A stretch of DNA of 64,000 nt from assembly GCF_021654795.1 (NCBI RefSeq), contig NZ_AP025344.1, positions 1 to 64,000 of the forward strand, written 5' to 3'. Below the pieces are notes generated by a model. The model searched no databases. It saw only the letters and a program-made list of their open reading frames with translations, and was not told the origin of the DNA. Below are positions 1 through 6,638 of the stretch, piece by piece. This DNA is from Paenibacillus dendritiformis. GTDB lineage: Bacteria; Bacillota; Bacilli; Paenibacillales; Paenibacillaceae. Both the position numbers and the translations under genes were made by a program. Every line of letters starts with the position of its first letter. Position 1 is the stretch's first letter.

Positions 1-713
1 GCTTTGATGCACTGGATGAAGTAATCAGCCAATGGGTGGACGCTATACGGAGGGGGCGCGTGAAAGAGTATATCCCGGAGGACATGATCCCAAAGGATCC
101 GCATACCGGAGCACTCATGAAGCCAAACCCGTTTGATAATCAATTTACCAAGCTGAACAGTGTAATGGTTGAAGACGCCAAGGGACAAATAACGATGGTT
201 CAGTCGCAGATTTTTTACGAGGCATTCGTCGCCAGCTACGCCAGCGCACTGGACATGTGCTTGCAGGGCATTATTTCTCCTTCGACGTTGGGGATCGATT
301 TAAAAAAACTCGATAATGCCGAGGCGCAGCGGGAGAAGGAAAAGGCGACGCTATATACACGAGGCAAAATCATCGAACGGTTAAATGAGGTCATCCCGCA
401 GCTGGTCGATGTCGTGCTGAAGGTATACGACACGATGCGGAGCCGCAGCGCGGGGGAGTACCAGGCAGCGGTGTCGTTCGGGGAGTACGCGAGTCCAAGC
501 TTTGACTCTGTCGTCGAGACAGTGGGCAAGGCGAAGACATACGGCATCATGAGCATTGAGCAGGTCGTCGAGGAATTGTATGGTGACACATGGACTGAGG
601 AGCAGAAGGCCGAAGAGGTAGCCAGGCTGAAGGAAGAGCAGGGCCTTACATCCATTGATGAGCCACAAGTCGGAGAGCATGACGAGCTGCCGGTGCCGGG
701 TGAGGATGAATGA
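1..713 (+). CDS. Phage portal protein, C-terminal part (SPP1 gp6-like)
   Basis: The reading frame is open from base 3 and no start is visible, so this is the 3' part of a gene cut by the window edge. Portal proteins form the dodecameric ring through which DNA enters the capsid. The visible part resembles the C-terminal half of SPP1 gp6-type portals: a predicted helical stretch with the segment MCLQGIISPSTLGIDLKKL, a long charged helix (AEAQREKEKATLYTRGKII), and an acidic tail. Its stop overlaps the next gene by 4 bases, and that gene encodes a minor head protein, which is the usual neighbour. The family call rests on recognition of these segments and on gene order. Confidence 0.85.
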   Translation, partial: FDALDEVISQWVDAIRRGRVKEYIPEDMIPKDPHTGALMKPNPFDNQFTKLNSVMVEDAKGQITMVQSQIFYEAFVASYASALDMCLQGIISPSTLGIDLKKLDNAEAQREKEKATLYTRGKIIERLNEVIPQLVDVVLKVYDTMRSRSAGEYQAAVSFGEYASPSFDSVVETVGKAKTYGIMSIEQVVEELYGDTWTEEQKAEEVARLKEEQGLTSIDEPQVGEHDELPVPGEDE

Positions 714-1924
714 GGAAGAGCCCATACGACATCCGCGCCATATTTGACGAGATGACGCTGAACCTGGTGAACTCTATGCGTCGAAATCTGGCCAGGCACA
801 AGACAGAAGAGGAGAATGTCGGCTTTCGGTTTGAACAGTGGCAGCGCGCCAAGCTGCGTAACCTCCGTCAGTATCGAAAGGCTAACAAGCGAATTGTCGA
901 TAGCGCAGGAAGGGAGGTCGAGAAACTGGTCGATGATGTGCTAAAGCAGAGTTTTTCAGAGGGTGAAAGCCGATTCGAGAGACTTTGGAATCGGATCGTG
1001 AACATAGTCCTAAGGCCGTTCGGCCGGAAACGAGTAAGGGCCACTGGGGAGATTGATTTCCCACAGGACTTCAAGCCGCTTCCGTCGCCGGAGCCTCGGA
1101 CCCACGCGGAGCTTCCGAAGGCGCCGCCTGAATCCGATTTTTTCGGTCTCAATGAGAAGAAGCTGGGCGCGCTCCAGGATACGGTCAAGGATGACCTGAA
1201 GAAGGCACAGCATGGCGTGCTCCGCCGGATGGATGACGTGTATCGTCAAACGATATACAAGGCAGAGGTACACATGACTGCCGGAGCAAAGACGCTTGAC
1301 CAGGCGATCGATGCTGCCACGAAGGAGTTTTTGGAGAAGGGCATCGATTGCATCACTTACAGCAACGGCCGCCGCGCTACAATTCCGGCCTATGCCGAAA
1401 TGGCCCTGCGGACGGCGTCGCAGCGAGCGACGTTTCTGGGCGAGGGGAAAAAGCGTGACGAATGGGGCGTTTATACGGTGGTCATGTCGGCGCATGATAA
1501 CTGCTCGCCGTGGTGCATGCCCTATCAAGGTACAGTCATGATTGACGACGTATACACGGCCATCTCAAAGGATCAGGCTGCCGGGCTGTCCCGGGATACC
1601 GGATATACATTGCTTTCCGAGGCGATGCGAGAGGGAGCCTTTCACCCGAATTGCCGACATACCTTGGCGACATACTTTCCCGGCGTCACACGGTTGCCGC
1701 CTCACGTCGACGAGGAGACGGCCAAGCGGAATTACGAGGCTGAACAGCGCCAGCGATATATTGAGCGCCAGATACGCCGATACAAGCGGCTGGAGGCAGG
1801 TTCCATAGACGATGCCAACCGATCCAGGTACAAAGCGAAGGTGCAGGAATGGACCGAGCGGCTGAAGGAGCACCTAGCGGATAACCCGCAGCTCCGCCGT
1901 GAGAGGCGCCGGGAGAAAGTATAG
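710..1924 (+). CDS. Phage minor head (minor capsid) protein, 404 aa
   Basis: The ATG overlaps the portal stop (ATGA), which suggests coupled translation. The protein looks like the phage minor capsid protein 2 family (SPP1 gp7 type), internal head proteins that accompany the portal and enter the capsid during assembly. The N-terminal half is charged and helical. The C-terminal half carries the typical Cys/His segments: HDNCSPWCMPYQG at about residues 264-276 and FHPNCRHTLATYFPG near residue 315. The last 60 residues are rich in Arg and Lys, suggesting nucleic acid contact. A terminator-like hairpin follows the stop. Confidence 0.85.
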   Translation: MRKSPYDIRAIFDEMTLNLVNSMRRNLARHKTEEENVGFRFEQWQRAKLRNLRQYRKANKRIVDSAGREVEKLVDDVLKQSFSEGESRFERLWNRIVNIVLRPFGRKRVRATGEIDFPQDFKPLPSPEPRTHAELPKAPPESDFFGLNEKKLGALQDTVKDDLKKAQHGVLRRMDDVYRQTIYKAEVHMTAGAKTLDQAIDAATKEFLEKGIDCITYSNGRRATIPAYAEMALRTASQRATFLGEGKKRDEWGVYTVVMSAHDNCSPWCMPYQGTVMIDDVYTAISKDQAAGLSRDTGYTLLSEAMREGAFHPNCRHTLATYFPGVTRLPPHVDEETAKRNYEAEQRQRYIERQIRRYKRLEAGSIDDANRSRYKAKVQEWTERLKEHLADNPQLRRERRREKV

Positions 1925-1932
1925 ATTCTTGT

Positions 1933-1957
1933 AGCACTATCAATATCTGATGGTGCT
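1933..1957 (+). terminator. Intrinsic terminator-like hairpin inside late operon
   Basis: A 10-bp stem (AGCACTATCA pairing with TGATGGTGCT, one G-T pair) with a 5-base loop is followed by TTTATT. It separates portal/minor head genes from scaffold/capsid genes and may lower or reset transcription there. Confidence 0.6.
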
Positions 1958-2054
1958 TTTATTATGCCGTCTTTTTGGTATTGCAGACGTTAAAGAACAA
2001 GACATCACCGGGCGCGACCGGGATAACAAGCGAAGATGAATGGAGGATTTCACG

Positions 2055-2627
2055 ATGAACAAAGAACAATTATTAGCGTTGGGACTATCTGACGAACAAG
2101 CTGAAAAAGCAGCAGCCGCTTCGCAGGAAGAACTCAAAGCGTATATTCCTAAAACACGTTTCGATGAAGTGAATGCAGCCAAGAAAAAGGCTGAAGATGA
2201 TTTGAAGGAACGGGACAAACAGCTTGAAGAACTAAGCAAAGCAGCGGGCACTAGCGAAGAATTGAAGAAGCAGATCGAGAAATTGCAAGCGGAGAACCAG
2301 GCCGCCAAGGAACAGTATGAAGCTGACCTCAAGGATCTCACGCTGACCAACGCGATCAAGTCGGCACTGGCTGGAAAAGTCCACGATGAGGCGCTTGTCG
2401 CCGGCTTGTTTGACAAGTCCAAGCTGGTGATCGACGGCGATGAGGTTGTCGGCTTGGAGGAGCAATTAAAAGGGCTGCAAGAGTCCAAGTCGTTCCTTTT
2501 CAAAACGGATGGCTCTCAGCAGCAACAGCAACCAGGATTTAAGGTAGGCGGGAACGGCGAAGGTAACCCGCCAAGCAACAAGCCAGCATCATTAGCCGAT
2601 GCCATTGCTTCGCACTTCAAACAATAA
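2055..2627 (+). CDS. Phage capsid scaffolding protein (GP20-like), 190 aa
   Basis: Scaffold proteins guide assembly of the major capsid protein and leave the prohead. The protein is highly charged, with a long predicted coiled coil at about residues 40-110 (repeated KKAEDDLKERDKQLEEL-type heptads), then a more conserved C-terminal part containing FDKSKLVIDGDEVVGLEEQL and a Gln-rich stretch. This layout matches the phage minor structural protein GP20 family. An in-frame ATG lies 15 bases upstream, but GGAGG at 2042-2046 is placed correctly only for the ATG at 2055. The position just before the major capsid gene fits the role. Confidence 0.85.
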   Translation: MNKEQLLALGLSDEQAEKAAAASQEELKAYIPKTRFDEVNAAKKKAEDDLKERDKQLEELSKAAGTSEELKKQIEKLQAENQAAKEQYEADLKDLTLTNAIKSALAGKVHDEALVAGLFDKSKLVIDGDEVVGLEEQLKGLQESKSFLFKTDGSQQQQQPGFKVGGNGEGNPPSNKPASLADAIASHFKQ

Positions 2628-2649
2628 TTGATAAGGATAGGTGATAGAT

Positions 2650-3603
2650 ATGGCAGTAACATTGCAAGAGGCACAAAAGAACGTGCAGGACGCCTTACAA
2701 ATCGGAGTGATTGATGAGTTCCGGAAGAATAACTTTTTGTTGGACAATTTAACATTTGATGACGCAGTTTCCCCTACCGGCGGAGGGGCGACACTGACAT
2801 ATGGCTATACACGCTTGATTACACAGCCGACCGCTTCGTTTCGTTCTGTGAACGCAGAATACGAAGCACAGGAAGTAAAGAAACAACGTTATACCGTTGA
2901 CTTGAAGGTCTTCGGGGGGGCGTTCAAGATTGACCGTATCATTGCTGGGATGGGCGGCATCGTGAACGAAGTCACTCTACAGTTGCAACAAAAAGTGAAG
3001 GCAGCACAGGCGCTTTTCAATGACACCGTAATCAACGGTGATTCGGCAGTGGATGCGAAGTCGTTCGATGGTTTGGAGAAGGCGCTGGCTGGCTCCAGCA
3101 CGGAGTACATTCCGGATGCAGCCATCGACTTGTCAACATCTGATGCAGTAGATAAAAATTACAAGGTGTTTTTGGATCAACTGGACGAGTTTTTGATGGG
3201 ATTAGATGGTACACCATCCGCCATCATGGGCAACTTGAAGTTGATCGCTAAGATTCGCGCATGTGCCCGCCGTGCTGGTATGTATACAATCACTCGTGAT
3301 GATTTCGGCCGGCAAGTCGAAAAGTACAACGAAACACCACTGGTTGACCTTGGAGCGAAATCCGGTACAAATGATCCGGTTGTTGACACGAATTCGTCAG
3401 GCGAGACATCATTGTACGCGGTACGCTTGGGCCTTGATGGTTTCCATGGAGTATCGATGGCTGGCCAACCTCCTGTACGCACCTGGTTGCCAGACTACAC
3501 GACGAGCGGCGCTGTGAAGACAGGCGAGGTTGAGATGGTAGCGGCCGTGGCGCTCAAGGCGACGAAAGCAGCCGGCGTAATGCGTAAAATTAAGGTCAAG
3601 TAA
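2650..3603 (+). CDS. Phage major capsid protein, 317 aa
   Basis: This is the main shell protein, probably of the HK97 fold. Visible family signs are the N-terminal arm, TLTYGYTRLITQ and the YTVDLKVFGGAFKIDRII strand typical of capsid E-loop and spine regions, ALFNDTVINGD, and the C-terminal VEMVAAVALKATKAAGVMRK. The length of 317 is normal for phages whose scaffold is a separate gene, as here. The start chosen is ATG 2650; an in-frame GTG at 2641 is less likely because the purine-rich site AAGGATAGGTGA is better spaced for 2650. No delta domain is present, in line with the separate scaffold gene. Confidence 0.88.
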   Translation: MAVTLQEAQKNVQDALQIGVIDEFRKNNFLLDNLTFDDAVSPTGGGATLTYGYTRLITQPTASFRSVNAEYEAQEVKKQRYTVDLKVFGGAFKIDRIIAGMGGIVNEVTLQLQQKVKAAQALFNDTVINGDSAVDAKSFDGLEKALAGSSTEYIPDAAIDLSTSDAVDKNYKVFLDQLDEFLMGLDGTPSAIMGNLKLIAKIRACARRAGMYTITRDDFGRQVEKYNETPLVDLGAKSGTNDPVVDTNSSGETSLYAVRLGLDGFHGVSMAGQPPVRTWLPDYTTSGAVKTGEVEMVAAVALKATKAAGVMRKIKVK

Positions 3604-3614
3604 GGAGGGGCCTC

Positions 3615-3839
3615 ATGAAGTATAAAGACGATTTTGCGAATGGCTATGTGAACGGCTATTACGTTGGCAAAGCGTTGGGCGCTAAAACGCCTGACGCTTT
3701 AGGAGACAAGTCGGATGACGGATACGATTACATTCGCAATACGGAACGATTCGGAACAGTATTGCCGGATGCGGCGACCCCCGGTGTGCCTGAACCGCTG
3801 GACAGGGAAGGTAGCGAAAAGGAAGGCGGTGCGGACTAA
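3615..3839 (+). CDS. Small phage head-region protein, 74 aa, function unknown
   Basis: I do not recognise the family. The ORF starts 11 bases after the capsid stop with GGAGGGGCC in front, so translation is likely. The first half is Gly/Tyr-rich (FANGYVNGYYVGKAL), the second half is acidic and Pro-containing. Its stop overlaps the next ATG (TAATG). The place between capsid and connector genes suggests a head decoration or assembly role, but nothing in the sequence proves this. Confidence 0.7.
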   Translation: MKYKDDFANGYVNGYYVGKALGAKTPDALGDKSDDGYDYIRNTERFGTVLPDAATPGVPEPLDREGSEKEGGAD

Positions 3840-4015
3840 TGGCGAAAGTATACGCGCCTAACCAACAATACACTGGCGAGTCGGCAAGTGTTCCATTTGT
3901 AAATGGAGTTGGAGAGACAGACAACCCTCAATTGCTCCAGTGGTTTGAGGACCATGGGTATACTGTAGAGGCTCCCGCGCAGCCGTCAGGCAAGAAGACC
4001 AAAGGCGACAAGTAG
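3839..4015 (+). CDS. Small phage protein, 58 aa, function unknown
   Basis: A short ORF that starts on the ATG overlapping the preceding stop (TAATG) and ends 8 bases before the next gene. The protein begins MAKVYAPNQQYTGESASVPF, has a middle segment NPQLLQWFEDHGYTV, and ends in a Lys-rich tail (KKTKGDK). The central part resembles short phage head-region proteins that end in a Lys tail after a WF..HGY/HGF motif. Tight packing in the operon and coupled start support it as real. Confidence 0.7.
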   Translation: MAKVYAPNQQYTGESASVPFVNGVGETDNPQLLQWFEDHGYTVEAPAQPSGKKTKGDK

Positions 4016-4023
4016 GTGAACTT

Positions 4024-4389
4024 ATGTCTTATGCAACGGCAGCAGACTATCAGCAATACGGCGACGGGCTGATTCCAGCGGAGGGGCTGGATAAGGCCCT
4101 TGAGCGGGCATCCGATCAGATAGACCGACTAACCTATAATCGCATTGTGGCGTGGGGCTTTGACAACCTCACGCCTTTTCAGCGCTTGAACGTGATTAAG
4201 GCTGTATGCCAGCAGGCGGACTTTATCTTTAAATACGGTGATTATTTGAGCATGCCGATATCCAGCTACAGTGCGGGCAGTACCAGCATGACGTTTAAAG
4301 CCGCCACGGGTGCGGGAGGAGTACAGACCACGGAAACCGTGCTGGATCTGCTCATGCCGACGGGGTTATCGAATAGGGGGATATGGTGA
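4024..4389 (+). CDS. Head-tail connector (adaptor) protein, 121 aa
   Basis: Position after the capsid genes and size fit the SPP1 gp15/HK97 gp6-type adaptor, which binds under the portal and extends the DNA channel. The sequence has the usual all-helical first part (LDKALERASDQIDRLTYNRI, then FQRLNVIKAVCQQADFIF) followed by a loop and strand segment. The family is a judgement from layout and helices, not from a diagnostic motif. The stop TGA overlaps the next ATG. Confidence 0.7.
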   Translation: MSYATAADYQQYGDGLIPAEGLDKALERASDQIDRLTYNRIVAWGFDNLTPFQRLNVIKAVCQQADFIFKYGDYLSMPISSYSAGSTSMTFKAATGAGGVQTTETVLDLLMPTGLSNRGIW

Positions 4390-4709
4390 TGAGATTCCCT
4401 TTCCCGTGGTGGAACCAGGTGACGCCCGTTAAAGTGTATCAGACGGAGCTGTCAGAGGATGGAGAGCCGGTCGAAGAGCTGATCTATGACGGCAAATGCT
4501 TTTATGATGAGAAGTCCAGGCAGGCCCTCAACGCGGAGCGGCAACTGGTGCTGCTCTCCGGGCTTGTCATCATTGAAGGTGATATACGCCCGGGCAAGAC
4601 AATCGAGGGCTTTGTGGAGATCGGCACCGAGCAGAAAAACATCTTCCGCACGCGTCGCCCTCGCAATCCGGACGGCTCCGTATTTTCGACTGAGTTGGAG
4701 CTGAGCTGA
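4389..4709 (+). CDS. Head closure/stopper-like protein, 106 aa
   Basis: Small beta-rich protein in the slot of SPP1 gp16-type head closure proteins. It contains VKVYQTELSEDGEPVEEL near the N-terminus and VIIEGDIRPGKTIEGFVEIG in the middle, a strand-turn-strand pattern expected for this fold. Earlier in-frame starts exist at 4383 and 4386, but AGGGGG at 4374-4380 and the TGATG overlap with the preceding stop favour 4389. The stop overlaps the next start in the same way (TGATG). Confidence 0.68.
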   Translation: MRFPFPWWNQVTPVKVYQTELSEDGEPVEELIYDGKCFYDEKSRQALNAERQLVLLSGLVIIEGDIRPGKTIEGFVEIGTEQKNIFRTRRPRNPDGSVFSTELELS

Positions 4710-5092
4710 TGAAAGTGAAAGCGAAAGTAATCATCAACCAGGGCGCTCTCAAGAAGCTGGCCGAAGCTGAGAAGCAGGCCCTGGAGATGACGGCCGAGGC
4801 GGTGCTGACCGATATTGTCACATCTGCCGTCGTGCCGAAGCAGACCGGGGATCTGGAGCGCAGCGGGCATGTGGATGCCTCCGGGCTTGGTCAAGGAAAG
4901 GTGAAAATCGTCTTTGATACCCCCTATGCCCGGAGGCACTACTGGCACCCGGAATACAATTTCCGGACAGACAAAAACCCGAACGCCCAAGGTAAGTGGA
5001 TGGAGTCGTACCATGCCGGAGACAAGCGGAAATTCGTCGAGGAAACTTATGCCCGTCTACTCAAAACAGCAGCGAAGGGGCTGGTTAAATGA
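4709..5092 (+). CDS. Minor capsid/tail completion protein (minor capsid 2 or gp10 type), 127 aa
   Basis: The order and features match the HK97 gp10/minor capsid protein class found between stopper and tail terminator. Visible signs are a first helix KKLAEAEKQALEMTAEAVL, the segment VPKQTGDLERSGHV (the P-x-x-T-G-x-L-x-x-S motif is typical of this class) and TPYARRHYWHPEYNF. Such proteins help join tail to head. The start is coupled to the previous stop, and the stop (ATGA) overlaps the next gene. Confidence 0.78.
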   Translation: MKVKAKVIINQGALKKLAEAEKQALEMTAEAVLTDIVTSAVVPKQTGDLERSGHVDASGLGQGKVKIVFDTPYARRHYWHPEYNFRTDKNPNAQGKWMESYHAGDKRKFVEETYARLLKTAAKGLVK

Positions 5093-5478
5093 TGACGCTG
5101 ACACAGGTCCGAGACTGGCTAAAGACCGTCATCGAGTGCCCGCAGTGGTACATTGGCAAGATTGACGGAAGCAAGCCGCAGTGCATTGGCCTCTACAACA
5201 CAACTGGCGCGCCCGTTCGCCTGGCTGTAGGCGGCGTTGAGGCGACGGGTTACCAGGTTAAGGCCGTTTCCATCCTGATTCATTGGGGAAAGAACGCCAA
5301 TTTGGCAGAGCAAAAGGCACAGGAAGTTTACGCCGCGCTATTCGGCCAGACGGCCACCATCGGGGGCAAACGAGTGGTCATGTTTAAAATGCCGCAGGCG
5401 GAGCCGATCAGCGTGGGGACGGACAGCGAAGGAGTCTATGAATATGTCATCGAGGCTCATATTTATTACGAAAGGTAG
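5089..5478 (+). CDS. Tail terminator-like/minor capsid 3 protein, 129 aa
   Basis: A protein of the usual tail terminator length, with alternating strands and helices: SILIHWGKNANLAEQKAQEVYAAL, then VVMFKMPQAEPISVGTDSEGVYEYVI. These blocks resemble minor capsid proteins of the Minor_capsid_3 type, which cap the tail tube. It lies directly before the tail tube gene, the normal position. Two ATG codons are in tandem at the start; 5089 overlaps the preceding stop by 4 bases. Confidence 0.72.
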   Translation: MMTLTQVRDWLKTVIECPQWYIGKIDGSKPQCIGLYNTTGAPVRLAVGGVEATGYQVKAVSILIHWGKNANLAEQKAQEVYAALFGQTATIGGKRVVMFKMPQAEPISVGTDSEGVYEYVIEAHIYYER

Positions 5479-5487
5479 GTTAGGAAT

Positions 5488-5940
5488 ATGGCGATAACGG
5501 GTGGAGTTTTCCCGGTGTTCGACATTAAATTTAAGATCGGCACCAAGGGTCGGGAGAGCACGGAGCAAGAAATGGCGCTCATCAAAGAAATGGAGACATT
5601 CAGTATTTCGATTGACGGCAATGTCGAGGAATGGACACCGATGGAGACGGGCGGGTGGGTGCGCCGGCTGATGACCGGGAAGGGGTTCTCGATTACCCTG
5701 AACGGGAAGCGACATGTCGGCGATCCGGGTAATGATTATATCGCCAATACAGCTTGGAAATCTGGGTTGGATTGCTCCAGTAAATGCTCTATTGAATTTC
5801 CAGACGGCAGCACATTGGAATTTGACTGCATCGTGAATGTCAGCGCTCCGAACGGCGGCGATAGCACGGCTGTTTCCGCGTTGGAGTGCGAGTTGATGAG
5901 TGACGGCCAACCAAAATACACAGCGGGGAGCGGTAAGTAA
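5488..5940 (+). CDS. Major tail tube protein, 150 aa
   Basis: This should be the subunit of the non-contractile tail tube. Its position between terminator and tail-assembly chaperone and its beta-rich sequence fit. It has KFKIGTKGRESTEQEMALI, a strand with METGGWVRRLMTGKGFSITLNGKRHVG cut here into short segments, and a C-terminal strand pair with FDCIVNVSAPNGGDSTAVSA. Phage tail tube proteins of about 140-180 residues commonly show such a GWxRxLxTGKxxxI motif. The stop TAATG overlaps the next start. No tail sheath gene is present, so the phage is siphovirus-like. Confidence 0.78.
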   Translation: MAITGGVFPVFDIKFKIGTKGRESTEQEMALIKEMETFSISIDGNVEEWTPMETGGWVRRLMTGKGFSITLNGKRHVGDPGNDYIANTAWKSGLDCSSKCSIEFPDGSTLEFDCIVNVSAPNGGDSTAVSALECELMSDGQPKYTAGSGK

Positions 5941-6263
5941 TGGCGAAAACAATAGACATTACAAGCAGACTGACAAATGAGCGCCCGATTTTGAAGTTGG
6001 GCGAAGGCAAGGAATACCGGATCGACAACCGGAAAAATACGGTCCTTGCCATCCAATCGAAAATGGATGAAGGCGATGGATCCAACATGGATGAAGTGTT
6101 GGAGATGATGCTCGGCACGGAAGCCGTCAAGGAAATCAATGAGTCAGACATCTCCTTTGCCGATTATCAGGTAATTTTTATAGCCGCGCTGGCCGGTGCA
6201 ATGGGCGAGGACTACGAGGCTGTGGAGGCCCGATTTCTCGAAGCCAAGCAAACCACGACCTGA
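5940..6263 (+). CDS. Tail assembly chaperone, short form (gpG-like), 107 aa
   Basis: Tail assembly chaperones coat the tape measure protein while the tube polymerises around it. The protein is small, acidic and helical (MDEVLEMMLGTEAVKEINE) and lies exactly between tail tube and tape measure genes. As in lambda G/GT, a second ORF overlaps its end in another frame with no good start of its own, and the long form is probably made by frameshifting near the TGA at 6261-6263. ATG 5940 overlaps the tail tube stop. Confidence 0.8.
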   Translation: MAKTIDITSRLTNERPILKLGEGKEYRIDNRKNTVLAIQSKMDEGDGSNMDEVLEMMLGTEAVKEINESDISFADYQVIFIAALAGAMGEDYEAVEARFLEAKQTTT

Positions 6264-6603
6264 ACAGTGGTATGACCTGTACGAGGATTGGGGCCTGATA
6301 GAGGCGTCGATCGCCGCCCAGTACGGCATTCGACTTCGGGCAGAGCCGGATATGACCTGGGACGAGTTTTGCACGCTTCTCGCGGGCATTATGCCGGAAA
6401 CGCCGCTCGGCCAGATTGTGCGTATCCGATCGGAGAATGACCGCGAGAAGCTGAAGCATTTTACACCGGAGCAGCGGCGAATCCGTAACGAGTGGCGCAC
6501 CAGGGGGCTCAAACAAGCACGATGGACCGAGGAAGAAGCGGCGGCCGCCGTGCAGGAGTTCCATAATTTAATCAAGCAGGCGTTCGGGACACCTGACAAT
6601 TAG
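6196..6603 (+). CDS. Tail chaperone frameshift extension (gpT-like, Gp15 family type)
   Basis: The useful coding part begins around 6262 (EQWYDLYEDWGLIEASIA...) and runs to 6603. The GTG at 6196 has no ribosome site, and the first residues read from it are merely the out-of-frame end of the previous gene. The protein resembles phage Gp15-type proteins that follow the tail chaperone. It is in the +1 frame relative to the upstream gene, so a +1 (or -2) shift would create a fusion of about 220 residues; the ACC-TGA end of the first gene is one plausible slip point. It would recruit the tape measure protein in the long form. Confidence 0.7.
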   Translation: MQWARTTRLWRPDFSKPSKPRPEQWYDLYEDWGLIEASIAAQYGIRLRAEPDMTWDEFCTLLAGIMPETPLGQIVRIRSENDREKLKHFTPEQRRIRNEWRTRGLKQARWTEEEAAAAVQEFHNLIKQAFGTPDN

Positions 6604-6638
6604 GTGTCCTTTTGCTTGTCCGGCGAGGGGGTGAAAGG

